DNA of 64,000 bases from Psychrobacillus psychrodurans (GCF_027563345.1 NZ_JAMKBK010000003.1); one strand, 5' to 3'. Positions 17,825 through 26,951 are shown, counted from the first letter of the stretch. Numbers and translations: made by a program. Notes: generated from the letters alone by a model not told the origin.

Positions 17825-19006
17825 TTAACGTTTAACTATGGTTGCAACTCCTTGGCCACCACCGATACAAAGTGTTGCTAGACCGGTTTTCGCATCTCTC
17901 CTCTTCATTTCATGAAGTAAGGTAACGAAGATGCGTGCACCACTAGCCCCAATTGGATGACCTAATGCAATCGCTCCACCATTTACATTTAGTATATCAT
18001 GATTAAAGGATAGCTCTCTATCAACAGCAATCGATTGTGCTGCAAAAGCTTCATTTGCTTCGATTAAATCGATATCCGCTAATGATAATTGAGATTTGTT
18101 TAATACTTTTTTTACTGCTTCCACAGGTCCAATCCCCATAATGCTAGGATCCACTCCTGCAGATGCATTTGCTACCACTGTAGCTAGTGGTTGAAGACCA
18201 AGTTCATCCGCTTTTGCTTTTGACATCACCACTACAGCAGCTGCTCCATCATTAATCCCTGAAGCACTACCCGCAGTTACAGAACCGTCTTTTTTAAATG
18301 CTGGACGAAGCCCCGCTAATTTTTCCTCCGTAGAACCTTTCTTTGGATACTCATCCTGAGAAAAGATTACTGGATCCCCTTTTCTTTGAGGAATTTCCAC
18401 AGACACGATTTCATTTGAAAACTTACCTTCTTCTATTGCTTTAGCTGCTCTGCTCTGCGACCGTGCAGAAAATTTATCTTGTTCTTCTCTAGTAATATTA
18501 TATTGATCACATAGGTTTTCAGCGGTTACCCCCATATGGTAATCATTAAAAGCACACCATAGCCCATCTGAAATCATGCTATCTACTACCTTTTGATCGC
18601 CCATACGGAAGCCATCTCTAGCGTTTTTCAACAAATAAGGAGATTGACTCATGTTTTCCATTCCACCTGCAACAATAATATCTGCATCTCCTGCAATTAT
18701 AGCTTGAGTAGCAAGATGAATTGCTTTTAAGCCAGAACCACATACTTTATTAATAGTCAGAGCAGAAACTGATTGTGGTAAACCAGCCTGAATAGACGCC
18801 TGTCTAGCCGGATTTTGTCCTAAACCTGCTTGAAGGACATTCCCCATAATTACTTCGTCCACAGCATCTTTAGAAACCCCTGCTTTTTCTAATGCTTTTT
18901 CAATTACAATAGCACCTAGTTTAGTAGCTGGCACATCTTTCAAAGCCCCTTGAAACGAACCAATTGCAGTTCTAACTGCGCTTACGATTACAACTTCATT
19001 TGTCAC
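17825..19006 (-). CDS. Acetyl-CoA C-acetyltransferase (thiolase)
   Basis: 393 residues. It condenses two acetyl-CoA to acetoacetyl-CoA, or cleaves it. The nucleophilic Cys is in NKVCGSGLKA near residue 88, the His in GHPIGASGAR near 349, and the second Cys in LCIGGGQG near 379. Divergent from an HMG-CoA lyase gene whose products (acetoacetate and acetyl-CoA) suit ketone-body or leucine breakdown. It could equally serve polyhydroxyalkanoate synthesis or fatty acid degradation; sequence alone does not decide. Confidence 0.92.
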   Translation of the reverse strand: MTNEVVIVSAVRTAIGSFQGALKDVPATKLGAIVIEKALEKAGVSKDAVDEVIMGNVLQAGLGQNPARQASIQAGLPQSVSALTINKVCGSGLKAIHLATQAIIAGDADIIVAGGMENMSQSPYLLKNARDGFRMGDQKVVDSMISDGLWCAFNDYHMGVTAENLCDQYNITREEQDKFSARSQSRAAKAIEEGKFSNEIVSVEIPQRKGDPVIFSQDEYPKKGSTEEKLAGLRPAFKKDGSVTAGSASGINDGAAAVVVMSKAKADELGLQPLATVVANASAGVDPSIMGIGPVEAVKKVLNKSQLSLADIDLIEANEAFAAQSIAVDRELSFNHDILNVNGGAIALGHPIGASGARIFVTLLHEMKRRDAKTGLATLCIGGGQGVATIVKR

Positions 19007-19049
19007 GTGATTTCCTCCTTGTTTCCCCTGTATTAAACAAACTTCTACA

Positions 19050-19070
19050 AAGCAAAATTTAAATTTGCTT
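19050..19070. promoter_or_regulatory. Palindromic operator-like site between thiolase and hmgL
   Basis: AAGCAAA and TTTGCTT form 7-base arms around ATTTAAA, centred in the roughly 100-base divergent intergenic region. It could bind a shared regulator (TetR/FadR-like). No experimental match is known to me. Confidence 0.4.
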
Positions 19071-19112
19071 GTTTAACCATCCTTTCTTTACAATAAAGAG
19101 GGAGGGATGATT

Positions 19113-20009
19113 ATGTTTAGTTTACCAAATAAAGTGACAATTATCGAGGTAGGTCCAAGAGATGGCTTACAAAATGAAAAAAACGAGGTGCCGACAGAAG
19201 TAAAATTAGCCTTTATCGAAAAACTGCAACTTGCAGGAATAGAGGAAATGGAATTGACTTCTTTCGTATCACCAAAATGGGTACCACAAATGAAAGATGC
19301 CAATGAAATAGTCACCCAAGTTAAAAAGTTGGGTAGACAACTCGTATTAACACCTAATCATAAGGGCGTTGAAATAGCCAAACAATCCGGTGCACAGAAT
19401 TTCGCCGTTTTTGTTGGGGTTTCAAACAGTTTTAATAAAAAAAATATTAATAAAACTACGACAGAAAGTATGGATGAACTCAAGCCTATTGTGGGAAAAC
19501 TATTACAAGAAGGTCATTTTGTTCGTGCCTGTATATCCACTGCATTTTATTGTCCATATGAAGGAAAAGTAGATTCATCGGACACGCTTGCATTATGTAA
19601 GGAATTTGTTTCATGGGGTGTAAACGAACTTAGCGTAGCTGACACTATTGGAATGGCTAATCCTCGGGAAAGCTATGAATTATTCGACTCACTAAAGAAG
19701 GAATTCCCTGCTACACTAATAACTGCTCATTTTCACGATACTAGAAAAATGGGAATAGCCAATATTCTTGCTAGCCTTCAAGCAGGAATTGATCGATTTG
19801 ATACATCAGCTGGTGGTCTAGGCGGCTGCCCTTTTGCACCTGGTGCTACAGGAAATGTAGCAACCGAGGATGTTGTGAATATGCTACATCAAATGGGCAT
19901 TGGGACGAATATAAATCTCGACTCATTGCTTAAGGCAGTAGAAGTGGTTGAACCGTATGTGTCCAGGCAGATAGACACGGGAATGTATAAACTATTTAAA
20001 AGTAAGTAG
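19113..20009 (+). CDS. hmgL: Hydroxymethylglutaryl-CoA lyase
   Basis: 298 residues. It cleaves HMG-CoA to acetoacetate and acetyl-CoA. The active-site and metal motifs of the DRE-TIM family are visible: VGPRDGLQNEK near the N-terminus, the HFHDT metal site near residue 210 and the G-loop cysteine region GGLGGCPFAPGATGNVATED. The ATG at 19113 is preferred because GAGGGAGGG is correctly spaced from it; the ATG at 19107 is too close. Confidence 0.93.
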   Translation: MFSLPNKVTIIEVGPRDGLQNEKNEVPTEVKLAFIEKLQLAGIEEMELTSFVSPKWVPQMKDANEIVTQVKKLGRQLVLTPNHKGVEIAKQSGAQNFAVFVGVSNSFNKKNINKTTTESMDELKPIVGKLLQEGHFVRACISTAFYCPYEGKVDSSDTLALCKEFVSWGVNELSVADTIGMANPRESYELFDSLKKEFPATLITAHFHDTRKMGIANILASLQAGIDRFDTSAGGLGGCPFAPGATGNVATEDVVNMLHQMGIGTNINLDSLLKAVEVVEPYVSRQIDTGMYKLFKSK

Positions 20010-20020
20010 GGGTTGATCAG

Positions 20021-20950
20021 ATGAAGAAACGTGTAATTATTTGGACGAGTATTTTTACTAGTGTCTTGACCGCTATGGCTACGTTCTTTGGTTTCTTTGT
20101 AACTAATAGGCTTATGTATATGAAGAAAAAAGAAAATGATTTTATATTAAACCGTGAAATAACTTCTAAACGATTAGATGAAGCATGGTTTAACGCAGTA
20201 AATAAAACCGAACAATGGATTGAATCTAAAAATGGATATTCCTTAAAAGCAATTTTTGTCGAGCCATTAGAAACAAATAATTATGTCGTTATTTGCCATG
20301 GAGTTACAGAAAACAAAATTAACTCACTACGTTTCGTTCGTATGTTCGAAAGACTAGGCTTTAATAGTGTCGTCTACGATCATCGTAGACATGGTGATTC
20401 TGGTGGCAAGACAACTAGTTTCGGCTTTTACGAAAAGGTAGATTTACAATCTATTGTTGAGGCAGTAAGAGAAAGAGCTGGGAAAGATGCGGTTTTAGGT
20501 ATCCATGGGGAATCTATGGGCGCTGCTACTACATTATTGTATGCTGGTTCTATAATAGATGACGCTGATTTTTATATTTCAGACTGTGCATTTTCTGATT
20601 TTGAGCAGCAAGTTTATCATATAATGACACAGACGACTCCACTTCGTACTAGTTTAGCCATTCGATTTGCTAATTTGTTTTTGAAACTTCGTGATGGATA
20701 TACGTTAAATCTCGTCTCACCAATTGATGTTATAGACAAGATTGAAAAACCTGTCTTGTTTATCCACAGTTTGCAGGATGATTTTATCTTACCTAAAATG
20801 ACCGAAGATTTATACGAAAAAAAACAAGGCCTAAAGACTTTAAAATTATTTGATATTGGTGAGCATGCTAAATCCTTCAATGAAAACAGCAAGGAATATG
20901 AGCAAGTTGTTGCAGATTTCCTACAAGAAAATGGCTTACTAAACAAATAA
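20021..20950 (+). CDS. yqkD: Alpha/beta hydrolase YqkD
   Basis: 309 residues. It has an N-terminal membrane helix (about residues 8-30) and then a serine hydrolase domain: oxyanion-side CHGVTENK, nucleophile elbow GIHGESMGA, Asp region FIHSLQDDFI and His in GEHAKSF. It lies 11 bases after hmgL and is probably co-transcribed. YqkD of B. subtilis is an uncharacterised hydrolase; naming follows domain layout and neighbours. Confidence 0.8.
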   Translation: MKKRVIIWTSIFTSVLTAMATFFGFFVTNRLMYMKKKENDFILNREITSKRLDEAWFNAVNKTEQWIESKNGYSLKAIFVEPLETNNYVVICHGVTENKINSLRFVRMFERLGFNSVVYDHRRHGDSGGKTTSFGFYEKVDLQSIVEAVRERAGKDAVLGIHGESMGAATTLLYAGSIIDDADFYISDCAFSDFEQQVYHIMTQTTPLRTSLAIRFANLFLKLRDGYTLNLVSPIDVIDKIEKPVLFIHSLQDDFILPKMTEDLYEKKQGLKTLKLFDIGEHAKSFNENSKEYEQVVADFLQENGLLNK

Positions 20951-20986
20951 AATCTATTTTCAAATGAAGTAAAGTTTCTTTCAAAT

Positions 20987-21014
20987 AAAAAAGCACTCAG
21001 CTGAGTGCTTTTTT
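20987..21014. terminator. Bidirectional terminator between yqkD and yneF
   Basis: A perfect palindrome AAAAAAGCACTCAG / CTGAGTGCTTTTTT that serves both the plus-strand yqkD and the minus-strand yneF, whose stop codon overlaps its edge. Confidence 0.9.
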
Positions 21015-21231
21015 ATTTTTGCATTTTATTCATTTGATTCATCATTTGTTTAACTTGTTTTTCAGAAGGCTTACGACCCATTTGTGCCATCATCATACGA
21101 AGCATTTGTTCATTGATCGGTGGATTTTCTTTTAAATATTTCATCATATATTGACGTGCCGCAAAAAATCCTATTGCCACACCAGCGATTAAAGCAACAA
21201 TTATAATAACAATCCAAATCCATGTTTGCAT
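21013..21231 (-). CDS. yneF: UPF0154 membrane protein YneF
   Basis: 72 residues: one N-terminal transmembrane helix (WIWIVIIIVALIAGVAIGFF), then a cytoplasmic segment KENPPINEQMLRMMMAQMGR typical of UPF0154, which is an essential-like small protein in several Firmicutes with unclear function. In B. subtilis it follows tkt, as here. Confidence 0.88.
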   Translation of the reverse strand: MQTWIWIVIIIVALIAGVAIGFFAARQYMMKYLKENPPINEQMLRMMMAQMGRKPSEKQVKQMMNQMNKMQK

Positions 21232-21392
21232 ATATTCTCCTCCTTTACGAACTTATCTACGTGTACAAGACACCACCCCAAATTATACTATAGATTCTTT
21301 TTGCATTCTATTATAATTTTAAATAAAGTGAAACTTCACTTTGAAAGGATATCTTCTACAGCAACCACATGCAATTGCGCGTATAAAAAAAA

Positions 21393-21427
21393 CAATTCGA
21401 ATACTTAATATCAAAGTATTCGAATTG
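21393..21427 (-). terminator. Terminator of tkt
   Basis: A 14-bp stem CAATTCGAATACTT / AAGTATTCGAATTG followed by eight T residues on the minus strand, 14 bases after the tkt stop. Confidence 0.92.
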
Positions 21428-21440
21428 CTTGTACAACTTT

Positions 21441-23441
21441 TTACTTTTGAAGTAATGCTTTCATTTTTGCAACTACGTTCTCTACAGAGAAACCATATTC
21501 TTTCATTATAACTTCACCAGGGGCACTTGCACCAAATTTATCAATAGCAATTACGTCCCCTTCAAATCCAACATAACGATGCCATCCTAATGAAGCACCC
21601 ATCTCAATTGCAAGACGTTTCGTTAAATGAGATGGTAGTACCGCATTTTTATAAGCCGAATCTTGCTTCTCAAACAAATCCCATGATGGCATAGAAACGA
21701 CAGAAACTTCGATTCCTTCTTTAGAAAGTGCTTGTTGTGCTTCAACAGCAAGACTTACTTCTGAACCAGTTGCAAGTAAGATTGCTTCCGCTTTTTCATT
21801 AGGTGCTACAACATAAGCTCCTTTTGAAACTCCTTCTTTAGCTAGTTCAACAGAATTTTCAAGAGTAGGTAAATTTTGTCTAGAAAGAACTAAAACTGTA
21901 GGATTATTTTTTGATGATACAGCTAGTTTCCACGCTTCTGCAGTTTCATTAGCATCAGCTGGACGGATCACAGATAATCCAGGCATTGCTCGTAAAGAAG
22001 CTAAATGTTCCACTGGCTCATGAGTTGGGCCATCTTCCCCGACAGCGATACTATCATGCGTGAATACATACGTTACAGGAAGTCCCATTAATGCCGATAA
22101 ACGAATTGCTGGTCTTACATAATCACTAAATACGAAGAACGTACCTCCAAATACATTTAGCCCACCATGTAAAGCCATTCCATTTAAAGCAGTTCCCATT
22201 GCAAATTCACGTACACCAAACCATATGTTTTTCCCAGCATAATCATCAGCTGAAAAATCTCCAACATTTTTCATAGTTGTTTTGTTCGATCCCGCTAAAT
22301 CGGCACTACCACCGAAGAAAGATGGTAGGTTTTGAGCAATTGCATTAATTGCTTCTCCAGAAGCAGAACGAGTCGCATGTGAAGTACCAGCTTCATATGT
22401 TTTAAGAGCGTCTGCAAAGTTTTCAGGTAATTCACCAGAAATCGCAGTTTTTAGTGTCGAAGCTAACTCAGGGAATTCAGACTCATACTTCTTCAGTTTT
22501 TCATTCCAAGCGGACTCTTCTTGAATACCTAAACGTTCTGATGCTTGTTTAAACGTGTCATAAACTTCATCTGGAACATAAAAGTCCTCTTCAAATAACC
22601 ATTTATATTCAGCTTTAGCTAAAAGTGTTTCGTCTTTTCCTAACGGCATGCCGTGAGCATCTGACTTACCAGAACGGTTAGGAGAGCCAAACCCAATAAC
22701 AGTTTTAACTTCAATAATTGTTGGCTTGTCATTTTGAGACTTCGCTTTTTCAATAGCACTTGAAATTTCTTCAATATTATTTCCGTCTTTTACATGAATG
22801 TAGTTCCAACCGTATGAATCAAAACGTTTTTCTACATTTTCTGAGAATGATTTATTTAAATCACCATCTAAAGAAATATCATTACTATCATATAATACAA
22901 TTAATTTATCCAACTGAAGATGTCCAGCAAGAGAAATTGCTTCTGCAGCTACACCTTCCATTAAATCACCATCACCACATAAAGCGTAAGTGTAATGATC
23001 AATAATAGAATGGTTTTCTTTATTGTAAGTAGCAGCTAAATGCTCTTCCGCCATCGCCATTCCTACTGCCATTCCAATTCCTTGACCAAGTGGACCTGTT
23101 GTTGCTTCTACTCCTGCAGTGTGACCGAACTCTGGATGTCCAGGTGTTTTAGAATCCCATTGTCTGAAGTTCTTAATCTCCTCCATTGGTAAATCATAGC
23201 CACCAAGATGAAGTAAGCTATATAAAAGCATAGAGCCATGACCTGCCGATAACACAAAGCGGTCACGGTTGAACCATGTTGGGTTACTTGGATTATGACG
23301 TAAATGTTTTGTCCATAATGTGTAAGCCATTGGCGCTGCCCCCATTGGTAAACCAGGGTGACCAGAATTTGCTTTATCAATTGCATCAATAGATAAAGTT
23401 CGAATCGTATTAATTGCTAATAAATCGGATTGTAATGACAT
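21441..23441 (-). CDS. tkt: Transketolase
   Basis: 666 residues from the ATG at 23441, which has GAGAGGA eight bases upstream. A TTG seven codons earlier is possible but less likely. Thiamine-diphosphate enzyme of the non-oxidative pentose phosphate pathway. Visible are NSGHPGLPMGAAPMAYTLW near the N-terminus, the ThDP motif GDGDLMEGVAAEAISLAGH near residue 155, and the pyrimidine-domain FVFSDYVRPAIRLSALM near 440. Confidence 0.96.
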   Translation of the reverse strand: MSLQSDLLAINTIRTLSIDAIDKANSGHPGLPMGAAPMAYTLWTKHLRHNPSNPTWFNRDRFVLSAGHGSMLLYSLLHLGGYDLPMEEIKNFRQWDSKTPGHPEFGHTAGVEATTGPLGQGIGMAVGMAMAEEHLAATYNKENHSIIDHYTYALCGDGDLMEGVAAEAISLAGHLQLDKLIVLYDSNDISLDGDLNKSFSENVEKRFDSYGWNYIHVKDGNNIEEISSAIEKAKSQNDKPTIIEVKTVIGFGSPNRSGKSDAHGMPLGKDETLLAKAEYKWLFEEDFYVPDEVYDTFKQASERLGIQEESAWNEKLKKYESEFPELASTLKTAISGELPENFADALKTYEAGTSHATRSASGEAINAIAQNLPSFFGGSADLAGSNKTTMKNVGDFSADDYAGKNIWFGVREFAMGTALNGMALHGGLNVFGGTFFVFSDYVRPAIRLSALMGLPVTYVFTHDSIAVGEDGPTHEPVEHLASLRAMPGLSVIRPADANETAEAWKLAVSSKNNPTVLVLSRQNLPTLENSVELAKEGVSKGAYVVAPNEKAEAILLATGSEVSLAVEAQQALSKEGIEVSVVSMPSWDLFEKQDSAYKNAVLPSHLTKRLAIEMGASLGWHRYVGFEGDVIAIDKFGASAPGEVIMKEYGFSVENVVAKMKALLQK

Positions 23442-23527
23442 GAATGACATCCTCTCAAACAAATTTTTTCTATATTTCTAGTTTAGACAAGAATGTCTGT
23501 ATTATCAATGGTTTCTGAAATGATTAA

Positions 23528-23761
23528 TTAATTCAGAAACTTTCCTTTCTTTGCTTCCTGAACTTTTACAGGTGTTACATCATTTCCTTCGGGGTCAATT
23601 ATTTTTACACTTTCGATTGTATCTCTCATTGTGGAACGAAAAGTTTCCAAATATTCTTTGCGTAAAGAGCTTTGTTCTTTTGCTTCTTCAATAGAAAGAC
23701 CCGATGTTTTAGATTTTCTAGATAACTCGCCAATTCTCGCTAATTTTTCTTTGCTTAACAA
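23528..23761 (-). CDS. ynzC: DUF896 protein YnzC
   Basis: 77 residues forming a helical hairpin (LARIGELSRKSKTSGLSIEE...SLRKEYLETFR). YnzC of B. subtilis belongs to the yneA-yneB-ynzC SOS operon, the same order as here. Function unknown. Confidence 0.88.
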   Translation of the reverse strand: MLSKEKLARIGELSRKSKTSGLSIEEAKEQSSLRKEYLETFRSTMRDTIESVKIIDPEGNDVTPVKVQEAKKGKFLN

Positions 23762-23823
23762 TTTATTTCATCCTTTCACTTTATCTAAATATAAAGGTAA
23801 GGAAAAAACACACAGAGTGCAAG

Positions 23824-24474
23824 TCATTTCACTCCATGTGCTTCTATATACTCAATATAACGTCTATGTACTGTTGCTTTACTAATATTAAATCCTAAAC
23901 CTTTTAAGGTCATTGAAATCTCTTCATAAGTAAGTCCTGCATTCCGAAGTCTGACTACTTCTGCTAAAGGAACATCTATTCTTTCTCTACCTTCAGGATT
24001 GCCTTTTGTCTTTAAGTTTTTCTCTGGTCTATATCCCTCGGAGACCGCTTTCTTCATACCTCTTCTGATTTTAGCGTTGTGTAATTTCCTTTGATATTCT
24101 TCTACAAGCGCAAGTATTTCCAGTAACATAGAATCCATTTCATTTAAATTGATAACACCCTTATCCTGTAAAGTATATATTGAGGTATTTGTTTTTTGAA
24201 GAAGATGCAGAACTGCCATTCTTCCATTTCCTCTACCAATCCGGGTTTCATCTTGAACAAATATCGCTTTAATTTCATTTTCTTTTATATAATCCAGTAA
24301 ATCTAATAAGCCTTCACGTTCAATATCATATCCACTATGTTGATCTATAAATACTTTCTCTACTTCATAATTGTGTAGCGCTGCAAATTCTAATAGCTCT
24401 TCCTCCTGCCTTTGTAAAGATGTCTCTTGAGATTCTTTTTCAGTACTCACTCGACAATATATAACTGATTTCAT
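23824..24474 (-). CDS. yneB: Serine recombinase-like resolvase YneB
   Basis: 216 residues. It has a serine-recombinase N-terminal domain with the catalytic Ser in YCRVSTEKE (residue 10) and arginines in DETRIGRG, and a C-terminal helix-turn-helix. It overlaps yneA by 4 bases. In B. subtilis it is LexA-controlled and its physiological target is unknown. Confidence 0.9.
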   Translation of the reverse strand: MKSVIYCRVSTEKESQETSLQRQEEELLEFAALHNYEVEKVFIDQHSGYDIEREGLLDLLDYIKENEIKAIFVQDETRIGRGNGRMAVLHLLQKTNTSIYTLQDKGVINLNEMDSMLLEILALVEEYQRKLHNAKIRRGMKKAVSEGYRPEKNLKTKGNPEGRERIDVPLAEVVRLRNAGLTYEEISMTLKGLGFNISKATVHRRYIEYIEAHGVK

Positions 24475-24788
24475 TTAGTATCGCCCGCTATCTCCGTTTC
24501 ATGATTGAAATGGTAACTTTTTTCCTCCACTGGGATTTTAAGCATCTCCCCAGCTTTAATATGTCCATCTTGTAAATTATTCATAGCTATAACCTTATTA
24601 ATCCATACTTTTTTATCTTCCTTCACGCCATACTCATTTGCTAACTCCCATAAAGAATCGCCTTGCTCTATATTAATATGAAGACTCTCATCAGTTGAAA
24701 AAGAATTCGAGATTATTATAAACATTATAAAAGCAATACTACACGCTACAAATATTGTTAGAAAATAGTTTTCTTTAATCCAAGTCAT
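24471..24788 (-). CDS. yneA: Cell division suppressor YneA
   Basis: 105 residues from the ATG at 24788 (GGAGG upstream). It has one N-terminal transmembrane helix and a LysM domain (IEQGDSLWELANEYG...GEMLKIP). It halts division during the SOS response. Three LexA-box matches lie between it and lexA. The frame is open further upstream, but that part includes operator sequence and is unlikely to be translated. Confidence 0.88.
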   Translation of the reverse strand: MTWIKENYFLTIFVACSIAFIMFIIISNSFSTDESLHINIEQGDSLWELANEYGVKEDKKVWINKVIAMNNLQDGHIKAGEMLKIPVEEKSYHFNHETEIAGDTK

Positions 24789-24804
24789 AAATAATACCTC
24801 CAAT

Positions 24805-24818
24805 AGAATGTGTGTTCG
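24805..24818. promoter_or_regulatory. LexA box 1
   Basis: AGAATGTGTGTTCG fits CGAACRNRYGTTCG with two mismatches. Nearest to yneA, within its leader. Confidence 0.65.
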
Positions 24819-24841
24819 TAATATATATTTCAATAATAATG

Positions 24842-24855
24842 CGAACACTTGTTTT
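24842..24855. promoter_or_regulatory. LexA box 2
   Basis: CGAACACTTGTTTT: the left half-site is exact and the right half degenerate. Confidence 0.65.
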
Positions 24856-24869
24856 TGTCAACAACAATT

Positions 24870-24883
24870 AGAACCTATGTTTG
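24870..24883. promoter_or_regulatory. LexA box 3
   Basis: AGAACCTATGTTTG is a close match to the Bacillus SOS box and lies about 80 bases before lexA, suited to autoregulation. Confidence 0.7.
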
Positions 24884-24961
24884 CATTAAAGTTCTTCGCC
24901 TGTTATACTATTAATAAGATAGAAAAGGATAGAGATTAATTACTCTAAAAGAGGTGAGCAT

Positions 24962-25582
24962 ATGAAAAAAGCATCTAAGAGACAGGAAGACATTCTAGCT
25001 TTTATAAAAGAAGAAGTTCGTAAAAAAGGATATCCGCCATCTGTTCGAGAAATAGGAGAAGCTGTGGGCTTAGCCTCTAGCTCAACCGTACATGGACATT
25101 TAGCACGACTGGAAAGTAAAGGTTTGATAAGAAGAGACCCAACTAAACCACGTGCCATTGAGATTCTTGATGGATTAGGTAGTATTGCTGAAAAACAAAA
25201 CGTTGTGCATGTCCCCCTTGTAGGTAAAGTTACCGCTGGTGTTCCCATTACCGCAATTGAAAATATAGAAGAGTTCTTCCCGCTTCCAGAAACTTTTGGT
25301 ACTGCCGATGATAATTTATTTATGTTGGAGATTATGGGTGATAGTATGATTGAAGCAGGTATATTGAATGGTGACTACGTCGTTGTAAAACAACAGCAAT
25401 CAGCCAATAATGGAGATATTGTAGTTGCTATGACAGAGGAAGATGAAGCAACCGTTAAACGATTCTTTAAAGAGAAATCTTACTTCCGTTTACAGCCTGA
25501 AAACTCTTCCATGGAACCTATCATCGTAAATTCAGTTAGTATTCTCGGAAAAGTAGTTGGTGTTTACCGCAATATTCAATAG
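24962..25582 (+). CDS. lexA: SOS repressor LexA
   Basis: 206 residues. The N-terminal winged helix has YPPSVREIGEAVGLASSSTV. The Ala-Gly cleavage site is in KVTAGVPI, the catalytic Ser in MGDSMIEAGI, and Lys in ATVKRFFKE. AGAGGTGAGC precedes the ATG. Divergent from yneA-yneB-ynzC with shared LexA boxes, the standard Bacillus layout. Confidence 0.97.
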   Translation: MKKASKRQEDILAFIKEEVRKKGYPPSVREIGEAVGLASSSTVHGHLARLESKGLIRRDPTKPRAIEILDGLGSIAEKQNVVHVPLVGKVTAGVPITAIENIEEFFPLPETFGTADDNLFMLEIMGDSMIEAGILNGDYVVVKQQQSANNGDIVVAMTEEDEATVKRFFKEKSYFRLQPENSSMEPIIVNSVSILGKVVGVYRNIQ

Positions 25583-25641
25583 ATTTAACGGACTTGACAA
25601 TATACTTAAATGTCAGTAAGATAACGAAGAGCCGATATCAT

Positions 25642-25674
25642 ATTTCAACGAAAAGTGGACATTTTCGTTGAAAT
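25642..25674. repeat. Perfect 13-bp inverted repeat after lexA
   Basis: ATTTCAACGAAAA and TTTTCGTTGAAAT with a 7-base loop and no T run. It is distinct from the terminator that follows. It may be an extra RNA hairpin on the lexA transcript or a protein site. Confidence 0.5.
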
Positions 25675-25680
25675 CATCGA

Positions 25681-25713
25681 AAAACCCCTTTACCTTTATG
25701 GTTGAGGGGTTTT
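25681..25713 (+). terminator. Terminator of lexA
   Basis: AAAACCCCT / AGGGGTTTT stem with a 15-base loop and a following T-rich run on the plus strand. Confidence 0.8.
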
Positions 25714-25768
25714 ATTTTGTCCGAATTTCTTTTTTAGTTAACATATTCTGTTTTCCTCTTAGTGTTTT

Positions 25769-26344
25769 TTATTTTTTCTTTAAAGCAGCTAAAGTTCTTG
25801 GCCCAACTATTCCGTCAACTGCCAAGCCGTTTTTCTTTTGAAAATCTTTAATTGCTGCAATTGTTAAAGGTCCCTCGATCCCATCAACCATTAGTTTATA
25901 ACCTACTGAATTTAAAAGTTTTTGTACTTCGGTTATATCTGTTTCGCTTATATAGTTTAAAGGATTCACCGCATTTGGCTGCCCCGCCTCGTAAGATGGT
26001 ATGTGAATTTCAAAATGCAAATGTATTCCTGTACTATTTCCTGTTGTGCCCTTTATACCAATCTGTTGGCCTTGTTTTACATTTTGTCCAATCTTTACGG
26101 TGAAAGATTTTAAATGAGCATACAAGGTTTCATATTTCTTACCGTTTAAAGTATGGACAATTGTTATTGTGTTTCCATAGCCACCTATAACTTTTGCTCT
26201 CGTCACTACTCCACTTGCTGATGCCTTTATAACCGGACTTCCATCACTTCCGAAATCCACTCCTTTATGCTCTTTAACTATATTATTCTTTCGAATTTCC
26301 CCAAAATGCGATGTAATTCTTCCTTCGCATGGTCTGATAAACAA
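25769..26344 (-). CDS. M23 metallopeptidase with C-terminal peptidoglycan-binding domain
   Basis: 191 residues. The M23 (LytM) endopeptidase domain occupies residues 5-125, with zinc ligands in HKGVDFG and HLHFEIH. A PG_binding_1 domain follows (EVQKLLNSVGYKLMVDGIEG and DGIVGPRTLAAL). Probably a peptide-crosslink hydrolase. It has no signal peptide, so it may be released through lysis, act inside the mother cell or spore, or derive from a phage endolysin. The start is TTG at 26344 and its ribosome binding site is a run of nine G residues. It sits alone in an accessory stretch. Confidence 0.8.
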   Translation of the reverse strand: MFIRPCEGRITSHFGEIRKNNIVKEHKGVDFGSDGSPVIKASASGVVTRAKVIGGYGNTITIVHTLNGKKYETLYAHLKSFTVKIGQNVKQGQQIGIKGTTGNSTGIHLHFEIHIPSYEAGQPNAVNPLNYISETDITEVQKLLNSVGYKLMVDGIEGPLTIAAIKDFQKKNGLAVDGIVGPRTLAALKKK

Positions 26345-26568
26345 TGTTCCCCCCCCCTTCTAATTTAAGTAGAGATTCAATATCCCCTTACTAGTAAATG
26401 CTAAAATAAATAGTAACAAATAGTCAAATGCCATTATATTTATCAAATAAAATAATAAAATGGTTAAAAATGCGTAAATTTGGGTATTAGTATTTATAAT
26501 TGAACATAGGTTAAATTAATTATATTATTTTATGTCAGCCTATATAACTATAAAGGGGCAAAAAACTT

Positions 26569-26739
26569 ATGAAACTAATTATAGTAGAACTAAAAAAGCT
26601 AATTAATGATTACTATAGATGCAATAACTACCATCTGAAGGAAGAAATTTTGATCGATATCAATTTGTTAAAAGATGCTATAAGAATCTTAGAAAAAAGA
26701 AAGTTAGAAATAAACACAAACAGCTCACTTGGTTATTAA
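26569..26739 (+). CDS. 56-residue helical protein, paralogue A
   Basis: ATG start with AAAGGGGC upstream. The product begins MKLIIVELKKLINDYYRC and continues with HLKEEILIDINLLKDAI. It is clearly related to the 56-codon frame at 27818-27988: shared LI.DYY.C, H.KE.ILIDINLL.DA and identical length. I do not recognise the family. The helical hairpin shape recalls Spo0E-like phosphatases, but the SQELD motif is absent. The stop codon falls inside the loop of its own terminator. Confidence 0.65.
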   Translation: MKLIIVELKKLINDYYRCNNYHLKEEILIDINLLKDAIRILEKRKLEINTNSSLGY

Positions 26740-26752
26740 CCAAGTGAGCTGT
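26720..26752 (+). terminator. Terminator of paralogue A, overlapping its stop codon
   Basis: ACAGCTCACTTGG pairs with CCAAGTGAGCTGT around TTATTAA, followed by a T-rich run. The TAA stop at 26737-26739 lies in the loop. Confidence 0.88.
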
Positions 26753-26951
26753 TTTATATATTTTTTTAAACCATACTTTGTTTTGTTGTATCTCTTTAAA
26801 TCACCTACCTATATCAAACTACTTCAAATCCCTCCATATTTATATTATTTATTCATACGAGATAATCAATCTAACTAGTTCTATTAATTTATAGGACATA
26901 TATTACTGTATGCCGATATTTTGGCAAATCTATTAAAAGGAGGTGATTTAT

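Noticed and set aside
26569..26739. Spo0E-like aspartyl phosphatase
   Set aside because: Size and helical pattern fit, but the SQELD-type motif that defines the family is absent in both paralogues.
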